From Mangifera indica (Eukaryota > Streptophyta > Magnoliopsida > Sapindales > Anacardiaceae), in contig NC_058149.1 in assembly GCF_011075055.1 (NCBI RefSeq), positions 13,088,449-13,152,448 of the forward strand: a stretch of 64,000 bases of DNA. The letters run 5' to 3'. The notes below the pieces were generated by a model, which was not told the origin of the DNA, searched no databases, and worked only from the letters and a program-made list of their open reading frames with translations. The translations under genes were made by a program, and so were the position numbers. Below are positions 23,936 to 37,400 of this stretch, one piece after another. Within the stretch, counting starts at the first letter, position 1, and the number at the start of each line of letters is the position of its first letter.

Positions 23936-26900
23936 TACCAATCGCTGCATCGAACTGCCTCTCAGTTTGCAATGTAATCAATGAATAGCAGTTGCATGTT
24001 GACTATCAATCACCGGGTGAGGTTGCTCTTGCGGTTGAGCAACTGTTGTAATCGCTGGTCCTAAACAGGTGGAGCATTCCTAGTGAGTTGTGGAAAAATG
24101 TCTGCGCTCAAGAAAGTTTGAAGCAAAATTCATTGAAACGATAGGGTTGTTCTTGATATTAGTAGAAACTTTAGGGGGGATTTGGGGTTTTTTCATATAT
24201 TCGTGAAAACATTAGATTAAACAGTAGATAATTATCTATTTTTGATATTTAAATAATATATACTTATATATATATATTATAATATATTAAATGTTATTTT
24301 ATTTATAATTTAAAATTATTTAATAATATAATAATATTTATTAAATATGTATCTATTATTTATTGTCATGGGCTTAGATTGGGAGTTATGAGAGAGTTTT
24401 GGATAGCTACGAGTGATGAGTTTAAAAATCAGTGTGCATGATCATTGAATTCGTATATGTAATATCTATAGTTGGGAGTGCTCCAATCATGGGGCATGTA
24501 CAATGTTACTGTGGTAGCACATTGAAAAAGAGACTAGACTAACCTTGTACAAACTGGTCAGGAGTTGGAGCCGCTCTCCTGATGAGTCTAAGACATGACA
24601 AAACCAATGACCCTAAGCCAAAATATGGGAGTATGAAAAGTTGATTCTCAAGATAACCTATTGAGGATGCTGCGCAGATAAATCGAAAAAATTTAGCCTG
24701 TGACATTATGTAATCAAAATAGTTACAATTTAGTTTTATCAGAATCATTCATTAGTCCATATCCCCTCTTAATACCGTACATTTGTCCTTGGTTGCCGCT
24801 TACAGGTACCTTCATGGGCCCATAATCTGGAGACATTCTTGGTTGGGGCTTGAGTCTGAATTTCATTTTATTTTTCATAAATATTGCTTTTGTTAACATT
24901 ACAATATATTCTCCTTTCTTGTTACTTCACGGGTCATGACTTCAATTTGTTACATGCATATTGAAGATTCTCGGCATCAAAATTCAAACATGTGGCTCAT
25001 TCTCATCCAAATCTATTACTGATTTCTGTCCACGCTTCTCTTCTTCGCTAATTTAAGCCTCCTGACTCATAATTGTACCATGTCTTTAGCGATTCCTGCG
25101 AACATAACTTTTAATCCATCCACCCGTACCTTTCTGGACTGCCCATATATACAAACAATTATAGTGACTATCAGAGGTCGAACTTTTTGATCGAAATTAA
25201 AGACCTTTGCTTTTGTTTGTGGTCCAAATTTTGCCTCAGTCAAGCCATGTCGTACAATGTTTACTGCCATATTCTCATGGGTCTACGAAACCCAAACGTT
25301 GGCTCTTCCAAGTCCACACATTTCTTCTTCATTTATCTATTTTACTTTCGGATGAAATGACAGTTAGTACTTCACCACAACACACCAAAACATCTCATCA
25401 TCTTATCTATCAAAGCTGCATTGTGTCGACTGCGGTTTGAAAATTCAGCCACCTTCTCTTCTTTTCGGGTAATTTAGATTTACCATTACACTTTGGAAAT
25501 AATTTGTGATGTGGGCAGCAGTCGACAGAGCCGTCACGTGAAGCTGTCGTTGAATAAATTCTCCGGCTATCAATCACTGGTGTCGACCGCCGCTATCTCA
25601 TGCTTCTCTTACCCAAATCTTTTTTCTTTCCTCTTCTTTCTACTGTTGCTTTGGCCGACCTCATTTTTTTTTCTAATTTTTTCAAATATGGGACCAAACT
25701 TGATAGGACAATACAAACATCGATGAAAAGCTGGTAGCTTGATGTGATTTCTATGATCCGACGGCTCATCTTACCTGATGTACACGTAGTAGAAGATGGT
25801 TGGCCGACATTGACCATCAGTATAGCTGTTGAGGTGATCATGTCGGCCTCGAAAAGGGAGGCGAACATGTTGTCATCCGTATAGCTGGACGTCTGACGGA
25901 GAAAGCTTCCTGTTTTAATTTTGTCACCAATTGCAAGGTAATATCAAGCTTAAATGTTTTTAAATGCGTTGAAATAATTCAAAAGTGTTACAATAGGAGA
26001 AAATATAACAAACAGGGGCCTGGTGGAGAATGGTTGTAAAAGTTTATTAATAAATTAAAAAATAAGGATTAAATCAAAGAGTCTACCATCAATGATTAGG
26101 GTATTCTCACTCACCCTTCATTGGATAGATGGAGGAGGGCAACACCGGTGACGATGATTTGATGGAACACGAAAGGCGACAAAAGAAAAAAGGGACAATT
26201 GCATAAAACCAAAATCGTGAAATTTCAGTGATATACCATAGAATCGAGATTTCAATAAACGTCTTTGTAGAAAGGTAAGACAAAGCATTAAAGGTGGCAA
26301 TGGAGATGTGCCAAAGGAATTTTAAAGTTTTGTATTTTTGGCAATGGCAGTGATTATTTTGTTTTTTTTTTTTTCAATTGTCGCGTTATCAATGGGCGAC
26401 GGTAACGGGGTGGGTATTGCTAGTATGAGTAATAGTAGGTGGTGACAATAGTGTCAGGGGTGTAATTTTTATAAGTAATGTCAGTGTTATGGTGATGAGT
26501 ATCGTCAATAATAACGTGAACGATAAAAGAGTAATTTATAATTAGAATAAAAACATATTTCTTTTAATAATTATTTGAGTAAAAGTAAAATAGTTATAAT
26601 AAGGATTACTTGTTATTTTAATTGCATGGAAAATCACTTTTGTCCTAAAATTTAATAAGAAAAAATTTTAACAAAATTAAGATTATAGTAAAATTTTTAA
26701 TATATAAAGAGGTGTCATAATTATATTATAGTCTATATTACCTCTTATAATACTTGGGTGATAAAAAAATTAGATTTTTATTATTATTTGACAAACCAAG
26801 CAAAATAATACTTATAATACGGATAAATTATCAAAATAAAATATACACTGAGTTTTACTTAATTGATTTTCTAAATTATAAACTCTACTTAACCTGGTGT

Positions 26901-27227
26901 AATAGTTATGGGTTGAGTCATTATACTCAGATGTTTATCTGTCCAATTAATCTAGACGGGATTTCCTGGTTAACCAAACAAAATAAAAATTCTACTTAGA
27001 AAAGGGTAAGATCTATTTAGCAAGAGTCATTGAATGCTTGTTTAGTGATTATATAAATGGGCCAGGATTTTTAAGCCTAATTACTGTAAGTAAATGGTCC
27101 ACATCCTTTTGGATGGAACCTCCTAATATTGAGAGGTTTGAAACAAATTAAAGAAAGAAATGCAAATAAACAAAATAAATATATTATAAAAAAAAACTTA
27201 CTTTCCATGTATTGCCTATTGATAATA
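23936..27227. other. Gene-poor intergenic region
   Basis: No gene recognised. AT-rich blocks at 24200-24360 and 26500-27200 flank a section of mixed composition (24700-25900) with several short open frames (for example minus-strand 25067-25270 and 25593-25868) that show no domain I know. No transposon boundaries could be fixed here. Confidence 0.4.
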
Positions 27228-27957
27228 GGTTAAACCACTGTTTCTTACCTAAGGTTTGGTGCAAACTCACTTTCTTATTTGATATTTTTAAAAATATAAA
27301 TATTTATTTTTTGGTTAAATTTTACTATTATTGTTAAAACTTAAATTGTTATTTAATAAAAATATTTTAAAACTATAAATTCATTATATTTTACTTCACC
27401 AGGTTTAAAAACTAACCAATTTATCCCATATTTTCCCACCAAATGTTTAAAAAATCAATATTTCCCCTTAGAGATTTTGCAGCAATTGTTAGTGGTCGAA
27501 AACAGTGATATTCTCCCTCTCTCCCTCCTTCTTAGCCATCATCCATTTTTTACCATCATCGACAGTCACCGACCAACACATGAAGAGACCCAAAGCTGGG
27601 TCTCTTCGTTTATTGGCTAATGACTTTCGATGATGGCCATAAATGGATGGTGGTGAGAAAGAAGCTGATAGGGAGGGAGAGTGTCGTTGTCTCCGGTTGT
27701 TGGCGACTATTGCAAAAACCCTAGGTGGGAAAAAGGTAGAGTAAAATTGTTTGTTTTTAATCCTGATAAAGTAAAATGTTAATTTATAAATCTAGTGGGG
27801 TAAAATATGATATATTTATAGTTTTTTAAATACTTTTATTAAGTACCCCTAATAGTAATAGTTAAATTTAATAAAAATATGGGTATTTAGACTTTAAAAA
27901 TTACTCAACAAAAAGTGAGTTTGCACCAAACCTTAGGTGGGAAATAGTCTTTTAGCC
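27228..27957. mobile_element. Non-autonomous Mutator-like foldback element (copy 3)
   Basis: A 730-bp element with terminal repeat GGTTAAACCACTGTTTCTTA at the left and its imperfect complement ending TCTTTTAGCC at the right. Flanks TTGATAATA and TTAATAATT agree at 7 of 9 positions, an eroded 9-bp duplication. The arms are AT-rich and complementary. The centre around 27585-27605 holds the palindrome GAAGAGACCCA / TGGGTCTCTTC. The inner arms (CTCCCTCTCTCCC.., GGTCGAAAACAGTG) resemble copy 7 and not copies 1 and 2, so the family has subtypes with a shared end and different centres. Confidence 0.72.
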
Positions 27958-29221
27958 TTAATAATTTCATTTTACCTTTGAGGACAATATTTAGTATTTG
28001 TAGTTAGCCTTAAAACTCAAATAATTATTTATTTTTTTATCATTTAAACTATCTATTATGTGTTATTTTTTTTTTTCATTACAACAAAATTTATTGTTGG
28101 ACTATTGAATAATAATAAAAATAATAATGATAATAACATGTATCGAGTAGACTAGACCTAAAATTAGACAAGACAATCGTAGTCTCTTGTTGCACCAGTT
28201 CTTTCATTAAAGAGGAACATGTAATTTTCCCAAGTCTTAATTTGATGTTTGAAATGGAATTGACATGGTGACAGCGATAGATTGTAATTTAACCAATAAT
28301 TAGTTAATTGTAAACTTTAGTTAACACCCAAATAATCGGGATTTGTATTTCTTTCGGCGGCGGGGATGTTCGAGTATTTGGGAGTAATCTGTAATAATTA
28401 AAATGTAATGTCCTGCACTGTAATTTACAGGATTACGTTTGCAAAAGTTAAACAAATGAGGGTCATAAGTGATTCTTTAAGAAGTAATTTTATTTAACAC
28501 TATTATCCGAGATAAGAGCAATTAGTCAATTAATTACTTTATTCTTAGTGCCATCTCCAATCATAAAACATTCTAGTGGTGACATCGGACCTTATTGTAG
28601 CAGTTGTGAATATGATCCACCACACTATCAAATAAATACATTTGATTACATCATTAAGTGTAATTAGCATCTTTCTTGTCGCAGATTTGGAAGCTTTATG
28701 GGGGACTGTTGAAGCAGAGCCAAAGGTTTTGAGAAGAACCCTAGTGGTTTTATTCATGCTATTTCAATTATATATTTTATCGTATATAAAAATTTTAATT
28801 TTTTATATTATATATCACTATCATACTATATTATATGATATAATTTTTTAAAAATAAAATAATAAAATATTAATACAATAATAAAAAATTCTAATTTATA
28901 CATAATTATTTTAAAAAATATCATAAACACATTTAAAAATTTAAAAATTTTCATATACACCCCTAATACATCATCATTTTTTTTTTAAATGTGTATAAAT
29001 CTATATATGTGACATGTATCGTATGATAGGATGTATATCGTATTATAAAATATGTACCGTATCGTATAATACATATATTGTATTATATTAATTTGATACA
29101 TTTTATTATATGTATTGTTTTTCACATGTATCATATCGTAGATATATATTGTATATCTTAGATACTGATAATTATAGTTTTTTTTTTTTAAATCCAACGT
29201 GATAAAAATCCCGTGTGTATA
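27958..29221. other. Intergenic, AT-rich
   Basis: No gene recognised. Short open frames around 28545-28850 have no protein-like features. The 3' half is the AT-rich repeat listed separately. Confidence 0.45.
28790..29175. repeat. AT-rich repeat with GTATCGTAT-type palindromic units
   Basis: The first third matches the repeat at 15.1 kb. The remainder (29010-29170) is built of variants of ATGTATCGTATGATA and TATCGTATTATAAAATATGTACC, alternating in both orientations, so the strand can fold on itself. It may be a decayed MITE; no terminal repeat or target duplication was located. Confidence 0.4.
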
Positions 29222-29949
29222 GAGGCTAAGAGACTATTTCTCACCCAAGTTTTAGTCTAATATAAAAAATACACCTACTATAGTTTAAAAACTAAAACAT
29301 CCACCTATAAGCTAACTGCTGTTAAAATTTTCTGTTAGAGGTAAAGGTAAAATAATCATTTTATCAATAATATTAAAAAATATAAAATTCATTTATTTCT
29401 TCCATAGATTTTAAAAACTAACAACTTCATCCCTACCTAAATTTTTCTAACTTTGAAAACTAACATTTTCCCTCCCCCTAAAACCTATGGTTTATTTTCT
29501 TGCCCTCTCTAGCCACAAGTGACGACTCTTTCAACCTTCTCATCTCTCGACTAGCTCTCTTCAATGCGATTCTTTTTGTCAATTCATTTGAATTGACGAC
29601 TCTTCATTGATTTAGACGAATCGACACGTTTTTGTTAATTTATCTAGAATCGATGAAGATGGATTGATTCTAGAAGAATCACGCCAAAGAGAGCCAATGA
29701 GGAGATAAGAAGGTTGAAAACATTGTTGCTAGTGCTCAGAGAGGAGAAAAAAATAAACCGTAAATTTGAAAGGGAAAATGTTACTTTTTAAACTTTGAAA
29801 ATGTGGTGAAGTATTAATTTTTAAAACCTTGGAGAAGGGAGAATGAAATAAATTTTCAGAGTTTTAGGGTTGGGTATTTAAATTATTGAATTATTGTATG
29901 TATATTTTTAAAATTGAACTAAAACTTGGGTGAAAAATAATCTTTTAGT
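29222..29949. mobile_element. Non-autonomous Mutator-like foldback element (copy 4)
   Basis: About 728 bp. The left end GGCTAAGAGACTATTTCTCA and right end GGGTGAAAAATAATCTTTTAG are imperfect complements of each other and related to the termini of copies 1-3. The flanking GTGTGTATA on each side (29213-29221 and 29950-29958) could be the 9-bp duplication but is low-complexity. The centre (29570-29680) carries GAATTGACGACTC / GAATCACGCC-type inverted arms unlike the other copies. Confidence 0.65.
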
Positions 29950-30143
29950 GTGTGTATATATATATATAAATTTTTTATGTGTCCCATCATAGAAAGTGGA
30001 TCATCTTGTATAAATTTTATATGTCCCATTATAGAAAGTGGGCCATCTTGTGTTGGCATCACTCATGATGGCATTACACAAGAGAGAACTAGAAAAGAAA
30101 ATTTATATATAACAATAGCCTAGCCCATCTAATCAGTAACATT
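29302..30143. repeat. Direct tandem duplication, first unit
   Basis: Starts inside copy 4 at CACCTATAAGCTAACTGC and runs through the element's right end and about 190 bases of flank (CCCATTATAGAAAGTGGGCC, GGCATCACTCATGATGGCAT) to CATCTAATCAGTAACATT. The next 837 bases repeat it in the same order. Confidence 0.85.
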
Positions 30144-30789
30144 CACGTATGAGCTAACTGCTTTTAAAATATTTTGTCAAAGGTAAAGGTAAAATTATCA
30201 TTTTATTAATAATATTAAAAAATATAAAATTAATTTATTTCTTCTATAGATTTTAAAAACTAACAACTTCATCCTACCTAAATTTTTCTAACTTTGAAAA
30301 CTAACATTTTCCCTCCCCTAAAAACCTAGGGTATATTTTCTTGCCTTCTCTGGTCACAAATGACTACTCTGTCAACCTTCTCATCTCTCGACTAGCTCTC
30401 TTCAATATGATTCTTTTCGTCAATTCATTTGAATTAATGACTCTTCATTGATTTAGACTAATTAACACGTCTTTGTTAATTTATTTGGAATCGATAAAGA
30501 CGGATCGATTTTAGAAGAATCACGCCAAAGAGAGCCAATTGAGAGATAAGAAGGTTGAAAGCATCGTTGCTAGTGCTCAGAGAGGAGAAAAAAAATAAAC
30601 TTTAGGTTTGAGAGGAAAAATATTACTTTTTAAACTTTGAAAATGAAGTGAAATGTTAATTTTTAAAACCTTGGGAATTGAAGAATGATATAAATTTTTA
30701 AAGTTTTACGGTTGGTATTTGAATTGTTGAATTGTCGTATGTATATTTTTGAGATTGAAATAAAACTTAGATGAAAAATAATCTTTTGA
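30144..30789. mobile_element. Left-truncated copy of Mutator-like element 4
   Basis: Lies within the second tandem unit. It lacks the first 80 or so bases of the left terminus and has no target duplication, so it arose by the tandem duplication and not by a new transposition. Confidence 0.7.
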
Positions 30790-30980
30790 TGTGTGTGTAT
30801 ATATATATATATTATATGTGTCCCATTATAGAAAGCGGATCATCTTGTATAAATTTTATATGCCCCATTATAGGAAGTGGGCCATCTTGTGTTGGCATCA
30901 CTCATGACGGCATTACACGAGAGCATTAAAAAGGAAAATTTATATATAACAATAATCTAGCCCATCTAATCAGCAACATC
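30144..30980. repeat. Direct tandem duplication, second unit
   Basis: Begins CACGTATGAGCTAACTGC and ends CATCTAATCAGCAACAT, collinear with 29302-30143 and differing by scattered substitutions and small indels. The repeat period is about 842 bases. Confidence 0.85.
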
Positions 30981-33630
30981 ATCGCCATAGCAATTTTTAT
31001 AATCTATTTTACAAGAATATGTTATCATTATAAGCAAGTTGAAATTTCTTATTCTGATCAAGAAATTCGAGCATGCCTGCAGATTCTTGAGCTGCTGCAA
31101 TGAAGATGAGTTTTTGAAAATATAGATTTTAAATGAGTGATGAAGCGTGTTTGGCTCTTTGCTTGCGACCTATAATGTCAAAGTCCCTACTCTAAAGACA
31201 AAAATATTAATCAAGAATCTTGATGAGATATACGCATGTAATTTTTTAATGGGTTTTCTCAGAAGTTTCAGCTTGGCAACGTGGTCATTTCTAGGCCGGT
31301 CAATTAGAAGACCTAAAAAATAAAACAACGCCAGATAGAGCTTTAACCGTAGAGAAGAAAATGAGATCTATGCATGCAATAAGCCTAGAGAAAAAGCAGA
31401 AAACTCATTGCAGAAACCCTAAAAAACCCAGCAAGGTTTAGTAATGGTGTCCCCGGAAGTTGATGCATGTTGAATATAGAACGTTTTTCAATGTCAAAAG
31501 GCGACGTTTGGTTGATGCAACAGTGTTAACGAATTAATAAGGGCTTTTAGAAAGCCGCAATGTTTGAAATGAGCAAAGCAATCTGTATCATGAAGAGAAG
31601 ATTTAGCTTTTGCAGTAACAGTGTTAGTCGATGGAGGTCTGTTAAGGTGGAGCAGTCCTGTAATTGGTACGTCCAAGTAACGGGGGATAATGAAATTAGG
31701 ACCCATTGGATATTGACGTGGAGAGAGCAACAGGCGAACAGACGATTTTAAGTGGTCGAGGGGTGAACACGTGGCGACAAATGAGGATGCCGACAGTCTT
31801 TATCAGAGTGTCAAAGTTGTCAGCTATCAAGGTAAAGAGACAAGGATAGTGAACCCTGTGTGTTACTGCTTCCCTTTCTCCTTCACCATCATCCATCTGT
31901 ATTCCTCTTCCAGCAACATTCCAAAATATTTGAATGAGGGGTAGTTTCAATGATAAATAATATAAAATTTTTAAAGATTAAGGTTTATGTTCAAGGTTTA
32001 CTAATATTATATTAAAATCAAATATTTAAATTTTTTAGTATATATAATATAAGATCAATCATTAAATTTAAAGTTTTATATAATATGATTGATTTAACTC
32101 TGAAAAATAATTTGATTCAAATAAAGTTTTTTGTTATAAAAAAAGAAAACATTTCAAAGTATTCATTTTTTGATAACAATAATACATTGTTTGAGTTGTA
32201 TTATTTTTTAAGGTTGACTTGACCACATAATGATTTTAGTATTCATAATCATTGTATTATATATATTAAGAGTTTGATTTTGATGTACTATCAATGAATC
32301 TCGCACCTATGCTCACTTGGGGATTATTATTTATACTAAGACCATTGCTAAAATAACACGTTTTCATTCTTCTTTCGTTCGGTGGACCAACTCTCCTGGC
32401 TTGAAGTAGTATATGTTATATTGAGAATATGACATGAGAGGAAGAGCACATAAAACAAAAGATTTCTGGCATTACGCAATGCCCACCACTTCTGAAAACA
32501 CATTTAAAAAAAAAAAAAAACCAAACATGAATAATTTCAAGATCATGATATAAGGAATAGTAACTTCACAAATAAGTTTATACGTGATTGAACTGATTCC
32601 ATATAGAGGAAAAAAAAAGTATGTGTGCCCAAAAGATTGTATAGAGATGGCACACCTAATGATATGAAGGTCAATATAGCTTTTCCATATTCAATCATCT
32701 AAATCTAGAAAGAGATTGAGCAATAATTTGAGAAATTGATCGTGTATTGAAAAACTGAGGCATCCCTTTGAAAAGGGAAGCCGAAGGACATAGAAAATTT
32801 GTTCTCATAGTGACATGGTTGTATTATTATTATAAATTTTTCTTCAATGATTATAAAGTGCTCCTCTATATATATTTCTCTTTGCTCAATTCATCCCATA
32901 AAGGTCCTCTAGCTATCAATTAAAGCGTCAGTGCACTTAAATCTCAAAGTAGAACTCAAGTGTCGTGGCCAAATAATCCAACGTTCCATCGATATCTTAA
33001 ATAATAATAATAATTCAGTGGAGCCTTCTTCGAAAATAATTGCATGCTGAGGTAACACAAATGTGGCCTCTCTAAATTGAGAATTGCCTTCAACCATTAA
33101 TCCTTCCTGCATCAGGTTTTCTCCTGTCTCCCTTGCAGTCGCCTGTGGATAATTTGATGGATAGGAAAATGTCCTTTTGTTGGCCAAATATATACAAATT
33201 CGTATCACAAAATGATACACTCTAGAACTTTAGAACAATATGGACTTTAGGATATAATATGGAGTTTTCCTTTTATTTATTCTGGTGAATATTTTTAAAT
33301 GTTAATAATTCATAAGATGATGATGCTATCATGGGTGAGTCTCCACTGGAGTTAAAAGAAAGTAATTGCGCAAGCTATTAGGGTAAAATCCCATTTTCCA
33401 AGGCTTTTGGATATTCATTTATATTATCTATAATATATAATTTAATATATCATTTATGTACATTGTTATGTATTTGAAATTGTGTATACATAACATCATT
33501 CTATTTCTTCAACATCACAACCAAATTCTTCAATAAATACTTGCTTTTTAATTCGAAGTGAACATCACCCAATTGGGTACATGCGTACTTTAGGGCTTGA
33601 GATTAAGGCTTGTTTAATTAATAATAATAA
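30981..33630. other. Gene-poor intergenic region
   Basis: No gene recognised. Open frames at 31494-31950 and a 103-residue minus-strand frame at 32909-33220 have no domain I know and no supporting splice structure. The right edge (33600-33630) is an ATAATAATAA tract that serves as target duplication for the next element. Confidence 0.4.
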
Positions 33631-34399
33631 GGCCGAAGAAGTATTTTTCATCTAAGTTTTAATATAAAGATAAATATATATTTATATAGTTTCGAAAATT
33701 CAAATGCCTATCTATAACTCAATTTTTATTAAAAATTTCAGTTAAAGTTGAGGGTAAAACTTTTATTTACTTAAAAATTAAAATTTTATCACATTTTTTT
33801 CTCTAGGTTTAAAAACTTATAATTTCTCCCACCCAAAGTTTCTAAATTTTGAACAGTGATCATTTAGCACCCAAATCCCTAGGTTTGCTTTCTCCGATGA
33901 TCATTTTCGATCACGACGACCATCTAAAAATAAGTGAGAGAGCCAATGACCATCTCTAACAGTCGAAGAGATGTCTTTGTTGATGAAGAGACGTCATCTC
34001 TTCGTCAACATAGATGTTGTCTCTTTGTTGATAGAGACATTTCTTTGGTTGCCTAAGAAGGTTGTCGACTCTTCTTCTCATCTTCAGATGGTCGTCGTTG
34101 CCAGGTATGATTGCCGAAGAGGGGAGAAAGAAAATCTAGGGATTTGGGGGGGTGAAATGTCACTTTTTAAAACTTAAAAACTTTGGGTGAAGGGGAAATT
34201 ATAAGATTTTTAAATCTGAGAGGGGAAATGTGAAAAAATTTAATATTTTTAATTTTTTAAGTAAATAACAATTTTACTCTTAATCCTAATTGAGATTTTT
34301 AACAGAAATTAGGTCATTATAAGTATTTAAATTCTTAAAATCTCGTAAAAATGTATTTATTTTTATATTAAAAGTTAGATAGAAAATAGCCCATCACCC

Positions 34400-34400
<1 letters not shown>
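33631..34400. mobile_element. Non-autonomous Mutator-like foldback element (copy 6)
   Basis: A 770-bp divergent member. The left end GGCCGAAGAAGTATTTTTCA is complementary to the right end region AGAAAATAGCCCATCACCCA only in part. TAATAATAA stands on both sides (33622-33630 and 34401-34409), but in a TAA microsatellite. The arms are complementary through the GGTTTAAAAACTTATAATTT block, and the centre (33950-34050) is a set of GAAGAGATGTC / GACGTCATCTCTTC inverted units. Confidence 0.65.

Positions 34401-34436
<36 letters not shown>
34401..34436. repeat. (TAA)12 microsatellite
   Basis: Twelve perfect TAA units next to the right end of the foldback element. Confidence 0.9.
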
Positions 34437-34438
<2 letters not shown>

Positions 34439-37400
34439 TATATGGTAGGAATCTAAGTAGCTACTAGATAAAGAATGATAGGAGGTGGTCAATTGGGAAT
34501 TAAATTTGTTGGTTAGTAGAGCTGCTAGCGCATTCCAGCATAGTCAGGGATGTATGAGATCCTTTTCACAAAATTAATTAATTTATAATTAATGATAATG
34601 ACCACGTGAAGTGCTTTATCACATTTTCACTTAATAATATTCTTGTTTCTAAGTTGTTTATTTATAGTGATTAATTTTGAAATGGAGAAACTTAAATAAA
34701 ATTTAATAAAGTGGTTGGGTAGGTAGGGCTGGAGATGAACAAATTAAGAGGAAAGAAAATGGAGACACTTTGAATTAGAGTTAAAACAATAGGATAAATC
34801 CCAAAAAAAGGAAAAAATTAAAAGTTGAATGCAACTCTTTTGTTGGTATATATAAGTTACCCAAATAAGTAATAATTATTCTAAAAATATCTTATGCAGA
34901 GGAGCCCATTCAAATAAAGGGACAAATTATTAAATTGAGAAATAATTCATAAAAGCTCTCCTGATGCTGTTCGAAGTCTACAAATTTCTAAGTTTTGTTC
35001 AGGATATAAATATATATGTATTAGCTAAGTTTTTATTTTTGGATAGATGTATAAATTAACGAAAAGAAATAAAGGATTTACGGAAGAGGACCCAGAAAAA
35101 ATCTACACTCCTCCCTCAAACGAGAAGGATAACTCAAAAACCAACTAGGTCAAAAAGGTCAATACAAAAGAAATCAACAAATCAATATCATCTTTTCTCG
35201 AAGATCTATCATGGTTCTCACTATTAGTATTAGATTGAAATCGAGTTGGCTTGGGCTCAAAAGTTGACTCGGTTTGATTCAAATTCTTTTATTTTGAATG
35301 TGAATAAAATTTGAATTAAAGGATTTGACTCGTTTCAAAATCAAACCGAACTCGAACTAGAGATGGTTCAACTCATGAGTTGTATAAATGATTCGATTCT
35401 GTTCAAACTTTGTTGGTGATTCGATTCAAATTATGTTAAATAATTGTTAAACGATATCATTTTGTCAACAAATCATGAATTCAAACTATGATTTGAACCA
35501 CATATCTGAACTATAAATTTAAGTCAAATTCAAATCGAATCATTTTTATTCAAACTGAACTTGAACTACTTTAATATTGATTCTATAAATTCAAATCAAA
35601 TTATTTTTTATTTAAATTAAACTCAAATTAAGAAGTATTCAAATTTGATTTAATTTGTGTCTACCCTTACCATAATAGGGTTCAAGAGGAGGAAAGACAA
35701 AAACAGTCTATATATTAACTAGGTTGCTGAAGCCTTTTAGAGATGAACAAACAAAAAACAAATATATCTAAACATGGCAGTTGTTATGATTGATAGAGAT
35801 AGAGATACCCCATAAGGAAATGTGACACAAAAATAAACCAGCTTGATAAATAAAGTGGTTTATTTTTTTATTATATATAAAAGTTATAAGAGAGATAATT
35901 ATGTCATGTTTATTTATAATTAATTACCCACAAACATGCATGTGAGATCGACATGAACCCAATTTATATTTATTTGCTGGTGCTTGTTTCAGCAAAATTT
36001 CAGCCGCTGATACACTAATTAATTTTCTTCTTTCATTTTGGGTCAAATGGAAACTGGGTTAACAAGCTCTTAATAAATACTTATATTTAATCCTTTGATT
36101 TTATCCAATTCAATTAATGCTAATAACCCAGTTGGCACATATGGTTTTCCACCTATAAAATAAATATGCAAAAACCAGAAATTATAATTAAAATTTTTCT
36201 TTTTTCGCATTCAAACTACCTTTATGAAATTGTTTAATTTAAGAGATTAAATGATTAATATAATAATATATTTTTTATTACTTACATTATTTTATTTAGT
36301 TTATAAATAATACAAAGTTTCAGTAATCTTTTATTACTAATGAGAATATAATAGATAATAAAAAAGGTAATCTGATTACTATCTTTATCTTAGGTATTAA
36401 AAAATTATCAAGATAATCTTAATTTTATTATAACTATATCATTATTTATTAATTTTTTAGGATAAAAATAATTTTATTTTCAATTAATATAATAAGTAAC
36501 ATAAAAAAAGATTTAAAAATAATTATATTAAAAAATATTTAAGTAAAATAATATATTAATTTTTTTTATTATTTTTAAATAAATATAATAATTATTTATA
36601 TATAATAATAATTTATATATAATAATATTTAAAATATTTTATTTTTAAAATAATTTTTTAATTTTAATAATAAAATATTATTCAAATCCGACATAAGATC
36701 CTATTTGCATAGGTTTTATAGCAGTAAGCGTGTTGGTCTGCAAAGAATGGAAAAAAGGAAAAAAATGAGCTGCATGTCACAACGTAAACAAATATTTCAA
36801 GAATTATACAATTTTGTGTCAGAATCTAGATGGATAAGAACGTTGCTATTCCAAGGAACGGCAGGCAGCTGCATCGTTCGGAGTTAAACAGCTTTTGTAC
36901 TCTCACTGCCATATTTACCAGCTTTGGTGATGGAATCCAGCTGCCCAAATTTGTATAATTCCAATCATAAATTTTTTACTCCAGTAAAAACATTGACTAA
37001 CTATTACTCTTCCTTCATTGCAAACAAAAAACTTTACCTACTTATGAAAAATTCCAGCCCTGCTTCAAATTCTGGTCTTCAAGTTCTTGACCCTTTTTAT
37101 TTTTATTTTTTTCAGATTCGACCATCGTAAATAGGAATAAGTCTTTGTAGGACGATTGAAGAACAAATATAATATTTCAAAAATATATTAGTGGTTTTTA
37201 AATTTAATATTTTAACGTGATTCACTGTATCAAGACGTGTGGATGATTTGGAGTGCACACATCTCAATTGAAACTTCTATCTTTCATATATATATATAAC
37301 ATCCATTTGATTAACAAGCTTGTCTATTGTCTTGCTAATTCTTGCCCATTGATGAATTGTTTAGCTCTTCCCATTTGAAGAAGGTGTTTGAAGCGTGTAA

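Noticed and set aside
34401..34436. TAA repeats as evidence for a target duplication of copy 6
   Set aside because: The same unit exists on both sides as a microsatellite, so a duplication cannot be distinguished from the repeat.
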